A stretch of 64,000 bases of DNA from Latescibacteria bacterium UBA6620 (GCA_002433075.1 DJHM01000041.1:92121-156120); one strand, 5' to 3'. Positions 1 through 9,331 are shown, numbered from the stretch's first letter. Notes: generated from the sequence alone by a model not told the origin. Translations and numbers: made by a program.

Positions 1-1
1 A

Positions 2-142
2 TGGCATTATCACGTTCACGTCTTTCCCCGATATAACGCCGACAACCTCTACCGCTCCGAACGCCAGCGAACGCCCGTTGGAGCGCGCGTCGCCCTGGCG
101 GCGCGGATCCGGGACGCACTTAAAACCATCGAGGGGTTCAGA
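2..142 (+). CDS. HIT-family (histidine triad) protein, C-terminal part, cut by window start
   Basis: The reading frame that is open from base 2 encodes the histidine triad HYHVHVF followed by PRY, the active-site signature of HIT nucleotide hydrolases/transferases (HxHxHxx), at bases 5-34. About 40 residues of C-terminal sequence follow. The N-terminal part lies outside the window. There is no stop codon before the ATG at 143, and the frame is the same as that of the downstream oxygenase, so the protein either continues into it as a fusion or has lost its stop. The HIT call rests on the motif only; the fusion is seen directly in the reading frame. Confidence 0.7.
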
Positions 143-955
143 ATGACCCCAGAAGAACGGTTTATGTTCGACCTCGAGGGCTACCTCGTCATCCGGGACG
201 TCCTGACCTCGGACGAGATCGACATCCTCCTCGACGTCGCCGATCGCGAGTTTCCCCGAGACTACGATGACGCGGATTCGGACACCCTCCGGGGCAACCA
301 TCCCGGCGTTCGACGCGCCCCACGGGTGTCCCATTGGGACGTCGCGACCCAGAACCTGATCGATCATCCGAAGGTGGTCCCCTACCTCGTCGAATTTCTC
401 GGTCCTCGATTCAGGCTCGATCACGACTACGGAATCTTTATGATCACGGGGGCAAAGCGTGGCGCGCTGCACGGCGGGCTCCCCAACCTGTTCCACCACT
501 ACTATCGGTATCAGGACGGAGTGATGCAGTGCGGTCTGTCAGTGGTAACGTATGTGTTATCGGATGCGAAGGCGGGAGACGGCGGATTTGCGTGCGTAAG
601 GGGCAGTCATAAAACCAATTTCCGTACCTCGCTACCCGAGGATGTGCGAACCTTCGAGCGGGTGCCCCACTATGTCGTCCAACCCGAAGCGAAGGCCGGC
701 GACGTCATCTTCTTTACTGAGGCCCTCACCCACGGGACCCTTCCGTGGCAGGCCACCCACGAGCGGAAAGTCCTTCTCTACAAGTTCGGTCCGGGACATC
801 TGATTTCAGCACCGGCGGGCTACGACGAAGCGGACTACACCGACCTCACAGACCGGCAGACGCGCATCATGCTCCCTCCGGGAGTCCACGAGCGTCCGGA
901 TGTGGTGGATGGAGAGATGCTGTCACCAGCTCAGGGCGGGCCGGCGAGGAAGTAG
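143..955 (+). CDS. Phytanoyl-CoA dioxygenase (PhyH) family protein with HxG instead of HxD
   Basis: This is a 270-residue PhyH-superfamily protein (double-stranded beta-helix, normally Fe(II)/2-oxoglutarate dependent). The N-terminal MFDLEGYLVIRDVL segment and the GDGGFACVRGSHK segment (about 146-157) are typical of the family. The first metal motif reads H110-G-G112, so the usual acidic ligand of HxD is glycine; the distal histidine is probably H197 (LTHGTLPW). A GAGGGG ribosome-binding site lies just upstream of ATG 143, which supports independent initiation even though the frame is continuous with the HIT fragment upstream. The substrate is unknown. A halogenase-like or non-catalytic role is possible but unproven. 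Confidence 0.85.
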   Translation: MTPEERFMFDLEGYLVIRDVLTSDEIDILLDVADREFPRDYDDADSDTLRGNHPGVRRAPRVSHWDVATQNLIDHPKVVPYLVEFLGPRFRLDHDYGIFMITGAKRGALHGGLPNLFHHYYRYQDGVMQCGLSVVTYVLSDAKAGDGGFACVRGSHKTNFRTSLPEDVRTFERVPHYVVQPEAKAGDVIFFTEALTHGTLPWQATHERKVLLYKFGPGHLISAPAGYDEADYTDLTDRQTRIMLPPGVHERPDVVDGEMLSPAQGGPARK

Positions 956-1018
956 GTGAGTGAGCTCGCCCCGTACAACTTGGGCCCCGTGCACAGCACA
1001 GGGTCGAGCATAGCGCGC

Positions 1019-1070
1019 GTTGACATCGGGCCCGGTATCTGCGGATCCCTTAGAACCGGGCCCCGTCAAC
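1019..1070. repeat. Large inverted repeat (stem-loop)
   Basis: GTTGAC (1019-1024) and GGGCCCGGT (1028-1036) are mirrored by ACCGGGCCC (1055-1063) and GTCAAC (1065-1070), which gives a roughly 15-bp interrupted stem with an 18-base loop. There is no T run after it, so it looks more like a REP/BIME component than a terminator. Confidence 0.75.
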
Positions 1071-1085
1071 CAACCGTGACTGCTC

Positions 1086-1108
1086 GTCCTCGTGCTCCGC
1101 ACGAGGAC
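1086..1108. repeat. REP-like palindrome
   Basis: A perfect 10-bp inverted repeat with a 3-base loop: GTCCTCGTGC (1086-1095), TCC, GCACGAGGAC (1099-1108). Close relatives of the same palindrome occur at 43109-43132 and 43872-43894 beside the RAYT pseudogene, so this is a solitary copy of the same repeat family. Confidence 0.8.
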
Positions 1109-1501
1109 CAAAGGCAGGTCGGATAGTGATGTGGATTCCGTAGCAATAATCTCCTGCTATGCAAACCCTGCGTCCTCTTGGGGGAACCGCGGTGAAGGCG
1201 CTTTAGACAAACGGTGTTAGGGAGCAGCTGTCATCCCGAAGCACCGATGGAGCCACGAAGAAGGAGCCTTCAGGCTGAACGATAACGTGCTGAGGGATCC
1301 CTTCTAGCGTGCAGCGTCCTAACTTACTTACTCCCGAACTCCTCCAGTGCGTCCAGGGGATTCCTCAGCACATCCAAAGAACCCGTGCTGGCATCGTGTT
1401 GCGACTCGGAATGGCCGGGTGGGTAGCCTGGTGGTAGGAGTGGGGTGGGATGTCGACAATCTCTATCTCTGCGTCCACTGCGCTCTCTGCGGTAAACGCT
1501 C

Positions 1502-3514
1502 TTACGGATCGCAGTGGATCTCGTGGCCTTCGCCGGGGAACCAGAACGCATCCGCAATCACCCCCAGTGCAACCCCAGCCACGTAGCCCATAATCATGCC
1601 CAGAAAGATCGGTGCGTTGCGTCGATAGCTTTCCAGTCCGCCAATCCTCAAAATCAGGCTTTTCACGCTCCAGATCAGGAACAGGCTCCACGCGTTGTCC
1701 GCCATCTCCACCATCCCGCAGATCGTGAACCCGATCGGGTGGAGTGGGAAATTCGTGAATCGATATCGCAGATAGTAGAGCGACGCGGTGAAACCGCCGC
1801 CAATCGTCAGCCACAGCAGGCGGTCCCAATCGGTGGCCGTCGTCCCTTCCTGAATTCGCTTCACAGCGAGGCGACTGAAAGCCACCGCGCTCGCCCCTCC
1901 GACACCGGTGAAGCTACCCGTTCCGAAGTTGTAACTCCCCGTCACATAGTATCCCTGGTAGAGCAGGAACCCCACGACCAGCGTACCCCCGAGCACACAG
2001 GACGTCAGAACCGCGGGAGCGAGCGCCCGTCGACTTCGACGCGCCATCGCCATACCTAGCCGCGGCACGTGTGCCATCTGCGTGATCGCGAACGTCTTCC
2101 CGTCCGCCACAAGCGAGTTCGTCAGGGTCAGCACCGCCGCGCTCGCAGGCCCGAGTCCGCCGATTCCGAACACGTGCCACGTAAACGCCTGCGCCGTGAT
2201 CGGTACACGCAGGTAGACCAGGCCACTCTCCACCACAATCCTCGCCAGTCCCACGAACAGGATGAGCGTCGCGAAGCACCACGCGAAAATCGGTCCCCAG
2301 TCCATCCCCGCCCGGTTCAGCCACAACATCACGAACAACGTGCATCCAATCAGCAGAAAGAGGGCCGTCCGATACGACATCAGCTCTTCCGAATCGTCCA
2401 CTCGCGGATCCCGGCGGAACGCCTTTCGGTAGATGTCCCGGAAGTGGGATCGCGCTGTCCAGAACCCCCACAGAACGAAAACGATCATCCCACCGAACGT
2501 CTCCCAGCCGATGGCCGGATGACCGGAGCTCCACGGATCGGCGGACCCAAGGTCGACACCGACTCGATTGAAGATTCCCTTCTGGACGATCTGCACCAGA
2601 TGGAAGAACCACAGGCTGAACAGCACCTCGGTCTTCGTGAAGTAGCCCAGACAGAACGTGAGCAGCACAAACGTCGTCACGATGTTCGGGAAACCCGGCA
2701 TCGTGGGAATGACGTGACGGCCGTAGCGACCGGCCAGAAACGGAATCATCGGTAGGTTAACCGTAAACCACGTCGACACATTGTAGGTGATGACGATCAG
2801 CGTGAAAGCAAACCCGAGCTGGAAGCGTCGGTTTCGGGCCAGCGCCACGAGCGTACCCCGCGATCCCGACACCCCCGTCAGCTCCAGCAGCGCCGTCGCC
2901 ACCGGGAAAGACAGCCGCTCGTGCTCCTGCCACTGCTTCCGTAGCAGAACGCTGATGCTCAGGTTGATCATCAGGACCGCAACGATGAACGATCCCCACG
3001 CCAACAGGACGGGCGCCCACTCCGCCCACGGAAAGGGCGTCCCCGACGGCAAGCCTTCGTAGAAACCCCGAACCACTTCCCGGTTCGTGATCGTCGTCCA
3101 ACTCGGCATATGCGGGAGCAGGAGCTCTTCGAATCGATTCTCCGGCGAGGCGAAGTAAGCCGGCATCGTCAACATCTGAACCCACCACACCGTCAGCCAC
3201 TCACCCTGCATAACACCCGCAACCATCCCGATGCAGCAGAAGGTCAGCAGCTCGGTCGGCGAAAACCCGATACCACGCTTTTCGAGAAAGATGTTGAGGA
3301 CAAGCAGGGCCACGAACGGGATCAACATCGCCATCGAAAGATGTGAGTGATCCGCCCGCGTCGAGTGAAGGATGAAGCTCGTGTAGGTGGGCCAGAACGG
3401 CATCCACAACGCCATCGCCAGACCGACGATCAGCGCCCGCCTGGTGATGGTGGATGACCCTTCAGATTCGACATCGTCCTCCGGAGAAGACGTTCTCACA
3501 GGTTCAGCGGACAT
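1502..3514 (-). CDS. DUF6784/DUF6785-type polytopic membrane protein
   Basis: A 670-residue protein with many hydrophobic segments spread over its whole length (e.g. about 27-50, 60-80, 165-190, 230-250) and a conserved C-terminal FWFPGEGHEIH. It is clearly paralogous to the two proteins at 15122-17050 and 17247-19175 (shared WPxYxSxIxxSxRAD near the N-terminus, QGEWL, TxxENRxEELLL, ARIxVESGL). I recognise the family as the uncharacterised DUF6785 (N) / DUF6784 (C) membrane proteins; naming is from memory. A transporter role is inferred from topology and neighbouring sugar-catabolism genes. ATG 3514 is preceded by AAGGA at good spacing. The N-terminal 22 residues before the conserved TRRALIVGL are an extra polar extension. 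Confidence 0.75.
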   Translation of the reverse strand: MSAEPVRTSSPEDDVESEGSSTITRRALIVGLAMALWMPFWPTYTSFILHSTRADHSHLSMAMLIPFVALLVLNIFLEKRGIGFSPTELLTFCCIGMVAGVMQGEWLTVWWVQMLTMPAYFASPENRFEELLLPHMPSWTTITNREVVRGFYEGLPSGTPFPWAEWAPVLLAWGSFIVAVLMINLSISVLLRKQWQEHERLSFPVATALLELTGVSGSRGTLVALARNRRFQLGFAFTLIVITYNVSTWFTVNLPMIPFLAGRYGRHVIPTMPGFPNIVTTFVLLTFCLGYFTKTEVLFSLWFFHLVQIVQKGIFNRVGVDLGSADPWSSGHPAIGWETFGGMIVFVLWGFWTARSHFRDIYRKAFRRDPRVDDSEELMSYRTALFLLIGCTLFVMLWLNRAGMDWGPIFAWCFATLILFVGLARIVVESGLVYLRVPITAQAFTWHVFGIGGLGPASAAVLTLTNSLVADGKTFAITQMAHVPRLGMAMARRSRRALAPAVLTSCVLGGTLVVGFLLYQGYYVTGSYNFGTGSFTGVGGASAVAFSRLAVKRIQEGTTATDWDRLLWLTIGGGFTASLYYLRYRFTNFPLHPIGFTICGMVEMADNAWSLFLIWSVKSLILRIGGLESYRRNAPIFLGMIMGYVAGVALGVIADAFWFPGEGHEIHCDP

Positions 3515-4052
3515 AGTTCCTTGGTAAAGAGAGGTTTAGCGCAACGTGCAATATCGGCAAGAAGCGTGTTGAGGGCTACACCTTACTATGAAAATCGACG
3601 CGACGGAGGCCAGAATGGAGCAGACTGTAGGGGTGAGCCTTTCGCTCCCCTCTCTGCCCAGGGATCTCTCCTCCGTGGCAAGGGCTCCACAACGAGTCGG
3701 ATTCCTGCCTTCGTGGCATAAGGTTGGCGGAGCGAAAGCGAAGCTCGGAGGAAACATCCTGTTTTCGCCACTTCGGCAAGGCAGACCCCGCCTACGCTGA
3801 AGCTCCGGCGCGGCAGGGAGTGACAGACGGAATCGCTTTCCTTTATCGCTAACGCGTGAGTGTCGACCCGCTTGTCATTTCGACACGGCCTGGCATAGAC
3901 CCGGATCTTCGTCCCGAAAAATGGGAATCCGTGGAAAAATCCCTGCGGGAGGGATCTTGCTACGTGAATCGCGACGAAGTCCTACGCGCAATAGCTCTGT
4001 CGATGTTCGTTGGCCCTCACTAACTCGGGCGACCTCCCATCGGTGGAAAGAG
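3515..4052. other. Intergenic region, 538 bases
   Basis: No gene is supported here. The left end must carry the promoter of the minus-strand membrane-protein gene that starts at 3514. A copy of the dispersed repeat containing CGGAGCTTCAGCGTAGGCGGG lies at 3785-3818 (minus orientation). The remainder shows only scattered short palindromes such as CCCTGCGGGAGGGATC near 3940-3957. Confidence 0.5.
3785..3818 (-). repeat. Dispersed repeat, family R3
   Basis: Read on the minus strand this contains GCGCCGGAGCTTCAGCGTAG followed by GCGGGG. Nearly the same string occurs at 17138-17172 and, with a small insertion, at 50463-50506, always between genes. Its origin is unknown; it may be a degenerate palindromic repeat. 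Confidence 0.6.
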
Positions 4053-5810
4053 CTATGCGCCCCGGTAGGGGGAATAGCGTCGCATATGATGTCCCGCCAG
4101 GCGGGTCAGAGGAATCAGGCGAGGTTCGTTCTCGGGCTCGGACTGATCGATCGCTGCCGGAATCTCTTCCCGATGACCCAATCGACGGATCGTCTGCCAC
4201 CCCGAACTCCCGTCGTGACGCTGGTAGGTATCCCAGAACAGGAGCCCATCCGCCCCCTCGTCGTAGTAAAATTTCGCCTTCTCACGATACGACGCAGCCG
4301 ACATATGACGGGGCATCACGTTCGGATACAGCTTGCAGGACGTGGCCTCCGTGAGTTGCCGGAAGAAGGTCGTTTCAATGTCCATCTCGGTCTTCGCCCG
4401 ACTGTAGGGGTAGGGACTGAGATGGTCGACGAGCCCAGTGGAGATCCACTCATCCAGGTAGAGTCCGGCCAATCGATTCTCTGACTCGGTGGCGAACACG
4501 ACTGCGGAAACATCCAGCCGTTTTCCAAGCTTTGCGCCCACCCGGTCCATCGCCTTTCGGAGCTCGGTCATAAAAGTGGTCATATACGCTGCTCGCAAAT
4601 CGATCAGACGATCGTCTTCCTCGTCGACGGTCCTGGCATCGACGCCGTGTTCCTCCTCGAAATCCGCCAGAACGGGTTCCTCGTAGAGAACGAACGGCGC
4701 GGACCGTGGGTAGATAACACACGCGCCGTCAGCGCCGAGAGACGTGGCCTGCTCGAGAAGACCAACCAGATAGCTTCGAACACCGGGGTGCGCGTAGCTC
4801 ATTCCAGTCACTTCGGTCCCGTCGATGTCCTGCAGCCGCCATTCCGGGTGGTCGTGATAGAACTGCGTGGAATACACTTCTTCGAAGGGAGGTCCGGCCT
4901 GGAACATTTCGGATCGCTGGCTGACGTAGAAGGAAAGGCCGATGTCCTGGGCGAAATCCATCGCCGTCTTCAGTGGATTGATCCCCTGCTCCTTCATCGT
5001 CCGATAGCTTGTGGCCATATGTAGGTCGCCCGGCCGTGGATAATCCTCGACCTCCTCGCCGTAGGTCTTCCCTTCCTCACGCCAGGCGCCGAACATCCCC
5101 GTCACAACCTCCCACCACAGCATCCCGAAATCCGTATCCCGATAGGGCTCGATTTGTTCCCAGATCCCCTCCCGCGTCGTGATCTCGTTTCGGAAGAACG
5201 CACCGAACCCGTCATTCGTCGCCACGAGGGTTCTGGTAGAAGTGTCCGTTCGGCCCTCCCGCCAGGCCTCGGTCTGTGACTCCGAAAGCGGGACCAACCG
5301 CACGTAGGCCAGGGACGACTGACCCCTGAATCCGGACAGCTGCTGGGAGATAACAATGTCCTCCCCTTCGAGATCGGCGATCTTCCAAAACACATCTTCC
5401 AGAGTGTCTCTTTCGGGAACCTCCCGACGGAACGCCACGAAGCAGGGGTCACCCTCGAGCCGGATCTTCAGACTCCCGACCGCATCGGACGCCATCGTGG
5501 TTCGACCCCACCCACCCGCCGTCTGTCCCGTCAGCCACAGCCCGATGTGAATGGCGTAGCAACCCTGATGGGGGCAGGGCAACCGAACTTCGGGGGGATC
5601 TGTCATAAACCCGGCCGAGATCAGAGTTCCCTCAAAGGCGTACGTCTCGTAGGGGATGAGCTGCCAGTGCCCGGAACGTCGTTCCGCGGAAAGGGCCGAC
5701 GACGGCCGGCACGCTTTCATTTCCGACAGCAGAATCTCGCTCTCTTTCACTTGATTACTCCTTAAGGCTTCCAGTTCGAGCTTGACCCCATCGATGGGGG
5801 TCCCCTTCAT
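4053..5810 (-). CDS. Putative TIM-barrel glycoside-hydrolase-like protein
   Basis: About 585 residues without a signal peptide. The first 200 residues look like a beta-rich ligand-binding region; from NDGFGAFF onward the sequence resembles TIM-barrel hydrolases of the GH10-like/DUF hydrolase type, with acidic residues at strand ends (LYLDEWISTG; FYYDEGADGLLFWDTY near the C-terminus). I cannot assign a family with certainty. The start is uncertain: the frame opens at TTG 5834, the first ATG is 5810, and an ATG at 5720 (MKACRP) would leave room for a promoter. It is divergent from the heparinase II/III gene at 5846, which suggests a shared control region and a common polysaccharide substrate. 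Confidence 0.55.
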   Translation of the reverse strand: MKGTPIDGVKLELEALRSNQVKESEILLSEMKACRPSSALSAERRSGHWQLIPYETYAFEGTLISAGFMTDPPEVRLPCPHQGCYAIHIGLWLTGQTAGGWGRTTMASDAVGSLKIRLEGDPCFVAFRREVPERDTLEDVFWKIADLEGEDIVISQQLSGFRGQSSLAYVRLVPLSESQTEAWREGRTDTSTRTLVATNDGFGAFFRNEITTREGIWEQIEPYRDTDFGMLWWEVVTGMFGAWREEGKTYGEEVEDYPRPGDLHMATSYRTMKEQGINPLKTAMDFAQDIGLSFYVSQRSEMFQAGPPFEEVYSTQFYHDHPEWRLQDIDGTEVTGMSYAHPGVRSYLVGLLEQATSLGADGACVIYPRSAPFVLYEEPVLADFEEEHGVDARTVDEEDDRLIDLRAAYMTTFMTELRKAMDRVGAKLGKRLDVSAVVFATESENRLAGLYLDEWISTGLVDHLSPYPYSRAKTEMDIETTFFRQLTEATSCKLYPNVMPRHMSAASYREKAKFYYDEGADGLLFWDTYQRHDGSSGWQTIRRLGHREEIPAAIDQSEPENEPRLIPLTRLAGHHMRRYSPYRGA

Positions 5811-5845
5811 ACCTTGGACCCTTCGACTTGTCAAGGTCCCCGCCT

Positions 5846-7792
5846 ATGCATCCCCACATCTTCGTCACAGCTGGAAAAATCGACGGCCTGCGATCCGTCG
5901 AAGAGGTCCGCCGCGGTCTCCGTGAGGATCATCTCTGCAGCCTCTGGGAAACCCTCGTCGCACTCGCCGACGCCGATACACGACGCCCTCCCCACACACT
6001 ATCAACGACCCTTCCCGGACGGCCTCAACTCGACGTCGACCACCAGAATCGAGACTGGACCCTCGTCAACGCCATCGCTCAGCGCATTCAACGCTGTGCC
6101 CTCGCCTACCTCCTGACCGAACGGGTTGAGTATCGCGATGACGCCCTCAGGCAGATGGAGGCCCTGTTTGACCCGGCCGTCTTCCCGGACTGGCGGGACA
6201 AGGCGCACCCGAAAACACGCGTCGACTTGAGGGGGGGGCAACTCAGCCAAGCCATCGCCCTCGCCTACGACTGGATGCATCCACTCCTGAGTGCGGCCAA
6301 TCGGGAAGCGATCGTCGAGGGGCTCGACCGGTGCGATCTCCAGCTGTATCTCGATGATGTCGCCGAAAACGCCTACTGGCTTGACGTACGAACGAACTGG
6401 CTCACCGTCGTCGTCGGCGGGCACGGGATCGCCGGAATGGCCCTGGGCGACGACTACCCCCGATCGCAGGAACTGATCGATGCCGCCGATCCTCGAATGG
6501 TCGACTACCTCAGCAAGTTCGGCCTGGAGGGAGAGTTCAGCGAGTCAGTCGGCTACGCAAGTTCCACCATCCAGCCTGTGGCCTACTTCGCCGCCCAGCG
6601 CTACGCCAGCGGAGGGGGCGTCGATCGCCTGACCGGGCACCCTTTTCCCGAGACCTGTCGCTGGCTCTGCTACTTCACGCTGCCTCCCGGTCGCTACGCC
6701 GCATTCGGCGACGGGGACGTCGACGCCCCTCCGGCCCTCTCCTACTTCCCCGCCGTCGCCGACGCCACGCGCGATGGGCATCTCCAGCAGTTTTATCTGG
6801 ACTACGCCGACATCGACGTCGCCCGCCGTTCGCTCGTTTACGAGCTCCTCTGGTACGATCCTGCGCTCGAGCCGATCCCGCTCGACGGGAAGGTGCCAAC
6901 GGGTCGGGCCTTCGCGGAACACGACGCAGGATTCAGCAGCCGAACCTGCTGGGGGTCACGTCACCCTCCATCGATCGTCTATGGAAAAGGTGGCACAGGG
7001 ACGATTGTTCACGGGCATCACGACGTCGGCCAGGTCTGCGTCGACGGCTACGGCGACCGGCTCATCGTCGATCTCGGCTCTCCGCCAGGCTATCCCGGTG
7101 ACTACGGAGCCTATAAATATGAGTATTACAACGCCTCCGCGATCGGCCATAACGTCCTCGTCATCGGGGGACGCGAGATGAAACACGAGTCGTCCGTCGA
7201 AGCGGTCGTCTTCAAAACCGAATTCGACGACAGCTGGGGAGGCGTCTGGCAGATCGACCTGGCCAGCAAGTACGACGGAGCCAGGATGGTTCGGCGAACC
7301 GTCGTACATCTCCTGCCGGCCACGGCTTTCGTCCTGGACGAGGTCCAGCTCGAAACCGTCGAAACTCTGTCCCTCAGGTGGCACACTGCATCCGACACCA
7401 ACCCCGCGGGTGACGGCAGCTTCCTTGTCGAAGGATCAAATGCGATCCTTTCCGCCCGTGTCGTCAGTCTCTTGGACGGCGAGAATACCCTGTCCATCGC
7501 ATCCCGGCGCCACGCCTACCAGGCTCCTTATAATCGACATCGCCTCAGCGATGTATTTCCGCAGCGCCACGAACCGTATATCGAAGCGACGACCCACGCG
7601 ACCCGAGCCTGTCTGCTTTCCCTCTTCACGATCGTGCGAGCTGGAGAGACCCATCCCACTTGGGTGGATACGAACGAAGGATGGTCCGCCTCCACGCGCG
7701 AAGGCCCGGTCGCCGTACGTGCTACGGAACGCGAGCTGAACTTTCGATCCCCCCGAACTGATGTCACCATCGACCTGACGGAGCCGATATGA
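5846..7792 (+). CDS. Heparinase II/III family protein
   Basis: About 648 residues. The N-terminal half (to about 330) is alpha-helical, with motifs of the alpha/alpha-toroid of polysaccharide lyases (ALAYDWMHPLLS, NWLTVVVGGHGIAG). The C-terminal half has the Hepar_II_III beta-sandwich signature: HGHHDVGQVCVDGYGDRLI, DLGSPPGYPG and IGHNVLVIGG. Such enzymes cleave uronic-acid-containing glycans by beta-elimination. No signal peptide is obvious, so oligosaccharides may be processed in the cytoplasm. ATG 5846 was preferred to TTG 5828 because AAGG lies 9 bases upstream. Its stop overlaps the start of the aminotransferase gene (ATGA), which implies translational coupling. Confidence 0.8.
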   Translation: MHPHIFVTAGKIDGLRSVEEVRRGLREDHLCSLWETLVALADADTRRPPHTLSTTLPGRPQLDVDHQNRDWTLVNAIAQRIQRCALAYLLTERVEYRDDALRQMEALFDPAVFPDWRDKAHPKTRVDLRGGQLSQAIALAYDWMHPLLSAANREAIVEGLDRCDLQLYLDDVAENAYWLDVRTNWLTVVVGGHGIAGMALGDDYPRSQELIDAADPRMVDYLSKFGLEGEFSESVGYASSTIQPVAYFAAQRYASGGGVDRLTGHPFPETCRWLCYFTLPPGRYAAFGDGDVDAPPALSYFPAVADATRDGHLQQFYLDYADIDVARRSLVYELLWYDPALEPIPLDGKVPTGRAFAEHDAGFSSRTCWGSRHPPSIVYGKGGTGTIVHGHHDVGQVCVDGYGDRLIVDLGSPPGYPGDYGAYKYEYYNASAIGHNVLVIGGREMKHESSVEAVVFKTEFDDSWGGVWQIDLASKYDGARMVRRTVVHLLPATAFVLDEVQLETVETLSLRWHTASDTNPAGDGSFLVEGSNAILSARVVSLLDGENTLSIASRRHAYQAPYNRHRLSDVFPQRHEPYIEATTHATRACLLSLFTIVRAGETHPTWVDTNEGWSASTREGPVAVRATERELNFRSPRTDVTIDLTEPI

Positions 7793-9123
7793 ACACGCGA
7801 GATGCGCTGATTCACCGTGATCCTGCCGGATCGTACCCGGTCATCACTCGCGGGGAGGGAATCTACCTCATCGACGAAGATGGCAACCGCTACATTGACG
7901 GCGTCTCAGGCGCAGGCAACGTCACGCTGGGTCACGGGCAGAAGCAGATTGCCGCCGTGATGGCCGAACAGGCCGAGACGATGGCCTATTGCTTTTCGGC
8001 TTTCTTCACCAACCGCCCGGCTCTGGACCTCGCCTCACGCCTGGCGTCGATCGCACCCGGTTCGCTGAACCACGCCTACTTTGTCTCCGGCGGGTCCGAA
8101 GGCAACGAGACCGCCTTCAAGATTGCCCGACTGTATCACCTTCAGAGGGGCAACGAACGTAAACACAAAATCATCTCACGATGGCGCAGCTATCACGGCG
8201 CCACCCTTGGAGCTCTTGCGGCGTCCGGACTTCCCGGACTCCGGGCCCCCTTCACTTCCTGGCTACCCGATTTCCCCAAGATCGAACCAAGCTACCCCTA
8301 CCGCTGCAAGTTCGCCGGATGCGAAGGCACCTGTAACTTGACCTGCGCGGACCAACTCGAGGAAGCCATCCTGCAAGCCGGGCCCGACACCGTCGCAGCC
8401 TTTATCGGCGAACCGGTCGTCAACGCGGGTATCACCGTCAGCCCTCCTCCCCCGGATTATTACCACCGGATCCGCGAAATCTGCGACAAGTATGACGTCC
8501 TCTTCATCGCGGACGAAATCATCACCGGGTTTGGCCGAACGGGTCGCTGGTTCGCTATCGAACATTACGACGTCGTACCCGACCTCCTCGTTTTCGGCAA
8601 AGGCGCAACCGCGGGGTATATGCCGCTCGGCGGTGTGCTCCTTACGGATGACATCCGCGACGCACTCGACGAAGCCGGGTCTTTCCCCCACGTCTTCACC
8701 TATGTCAACAATCCTGTCGCCACGCGCGTGGCCTGGACCGTCCTCGACATCATCGAAAGGGAAGGGCTCCTCGAACACGTAACCCGAATGGGGGAGCAGC
8801 TCGAAACCGCATCCAAGAGACTTCTCGAGCACCCGATCGTCGGCGACATACGGATCAAGGGGCTGATGATGGGAATCGAGCTGGTTCGTGACCGGGCGAC
8901 CGCGGAGCCTTTCCCGGCCTCGCGGAAAGTTTCGGCCCGGATTCCCCAGATCACGATGGAGCACGGACTGCACGTCTCGTCGACATCGGGATGCGCAGAC
9001 TGGGTCAACGGCGATGACGTCCGGTTCTACCCTCCGCTCGTGATCTCCCCCGAAGAAATCGAAACGGCCGTTTCCGTGCTCGACACGGCCCTCGATCAGG
9101 CCACGCGAGAGTTCGACGTCTGA
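7789..9123 (+). CDS. Class III PLP-dependent aminotransferase
   Basis: A 444-residue fold-type I aminotransferase of the class III (ornithine/GABA/diaminopelargonate) group. The signature ADEIITGFGRTGRWF is present and the PLP-binding lysine is K271 in FGKGATAGYMPLGG. SGGSEGNETAFKIAR near 100-115 binds the cofactor phosphate. An unusual cysteine cluster (CKFAGCEGTCNLTC, about 172-185) sits in an insertion. The start overlaps the heparinase II/III stop by 4 bases. The amino donor/acceptor cannot be told from sequence; context suggests an amino-sugar or sugar-derived oxo acid. Confidence 0.88.
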   Translation: MNTRDALIHRDPAGSYPVITRGEGIYLIDEDGNRYIDGVSGAGNVTLGHGQKQIAAVMAEQAETMAYCFSAFFTNRPALDLASRLASIAPGSLNHAYFVSGGSEGNETAFKIARLYHLQRGNERKHKIISRWRSYHGATLGALAASGLPGLRAPFTSWLPDFPKIEPSYPYRCKFAGCEGTCNLTCADQLEEAILQAGPDTVAAFIGEPVVNAGITVSPPPPDYYHRIREICDKYDVLFIADEIITGFGRTGRWFAIEHYDVVPDLLVFGKGATAGYMPLGGVLLTDDIRDALDEAGSFPHVFTYVNNPVATRVAWTVLDIIEREGLLEHVTRMGEQLETASKRLLEHPIVGDIRIKGLMMGIELVRDRATAEPFPASRKVSARIPQITMEHGLHVSSTSGCADWVNGDDVRFYPPLVISPEEIETAVSVLDTALDQATREFDV

Positions 9124-9238
9124 ATGGAGTGGCATCCACCCGGGAACACATTATGCTAGGCAGAATCGCAGTCCACAGCCGGGACACACCCAACAACTCC
9201 AAGAAACGACTATGTCCACGGCTTCTGACTCCACGATG

Positions 9239-9307
9239 CAAATAACTGTAAATACAATCACTTCTCCGGTCGATAATAGGAAGGCCCTCCGCCCCCGGCA
9301 GAGGGCC
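9239..9307 (+). promoter_or_regulatory. Conserved promoter/leader with terminator-like hairpin ahead of DUF5916-like gene
   Basis: Bases 9239-9287 match the region upstream of the other DUF5916-like gene (42934-42886, minus strand) at 37 of 49 positions without gaps. They share TGTAAATA (extended -10-like), CACTT, GGTCGATA and AAGGCCC. A hairpin follows: GGCCCTC (9283-9289) pairs with GAGGGCC (9301-9307), then CCGTTTCTTGTT. The start codons at 9332 or 9341 lie 25-34 bases downstream. Possible roles are attenuator, 5'-mRNA stabiliser, or terminator of the preceding operon; the conservation with the second gene favours a leader function. Confidence 0.7.
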
Positions 9308-9331
9308 CCGTTTCTTGTTCCTACGACCTCT

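Larger units (their letters stand above)
956..1501. other. Intergenic region with REP-like palindromes
   Basis: This 546-base gap has no convincing gene. It contains two strong inverted repeats at 1019-1070 and 1086-1108 (listed separately), and at about 985-1006 a half-element (AGCACAGGGTCGAGCAT) that matches one arm of the palindromes flanking the RAYT remnant near 43-44 kb. Bases 1220-1310 hold further short imperfect repeats. The end of the membrane-protein gene on the minus strand is at 1502. Confidence 0.6.

Noticed and set aside
1324..1557. Small minus-strand frame ending NPLDALEEFGSK
   Set aside because: The C-terminus looks protein-like but most of the frame overlaps the end of the membrane-protein gene in another frame, with no start signal or homology recognised.
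8263..9135. 290-codon open frame on the minus strand
   Set aside because: Antisense to the aminotransferase, whose family motifs are certain.
9283..9307. Plain terminator of the heparinase-aminotransferase operon
   Set aside because: Not excluded, but the same hairpin with the same upstream sequence precedes the second DUF5916-like gene, where no upstream operon in that direction ends, so a leader function fits better.
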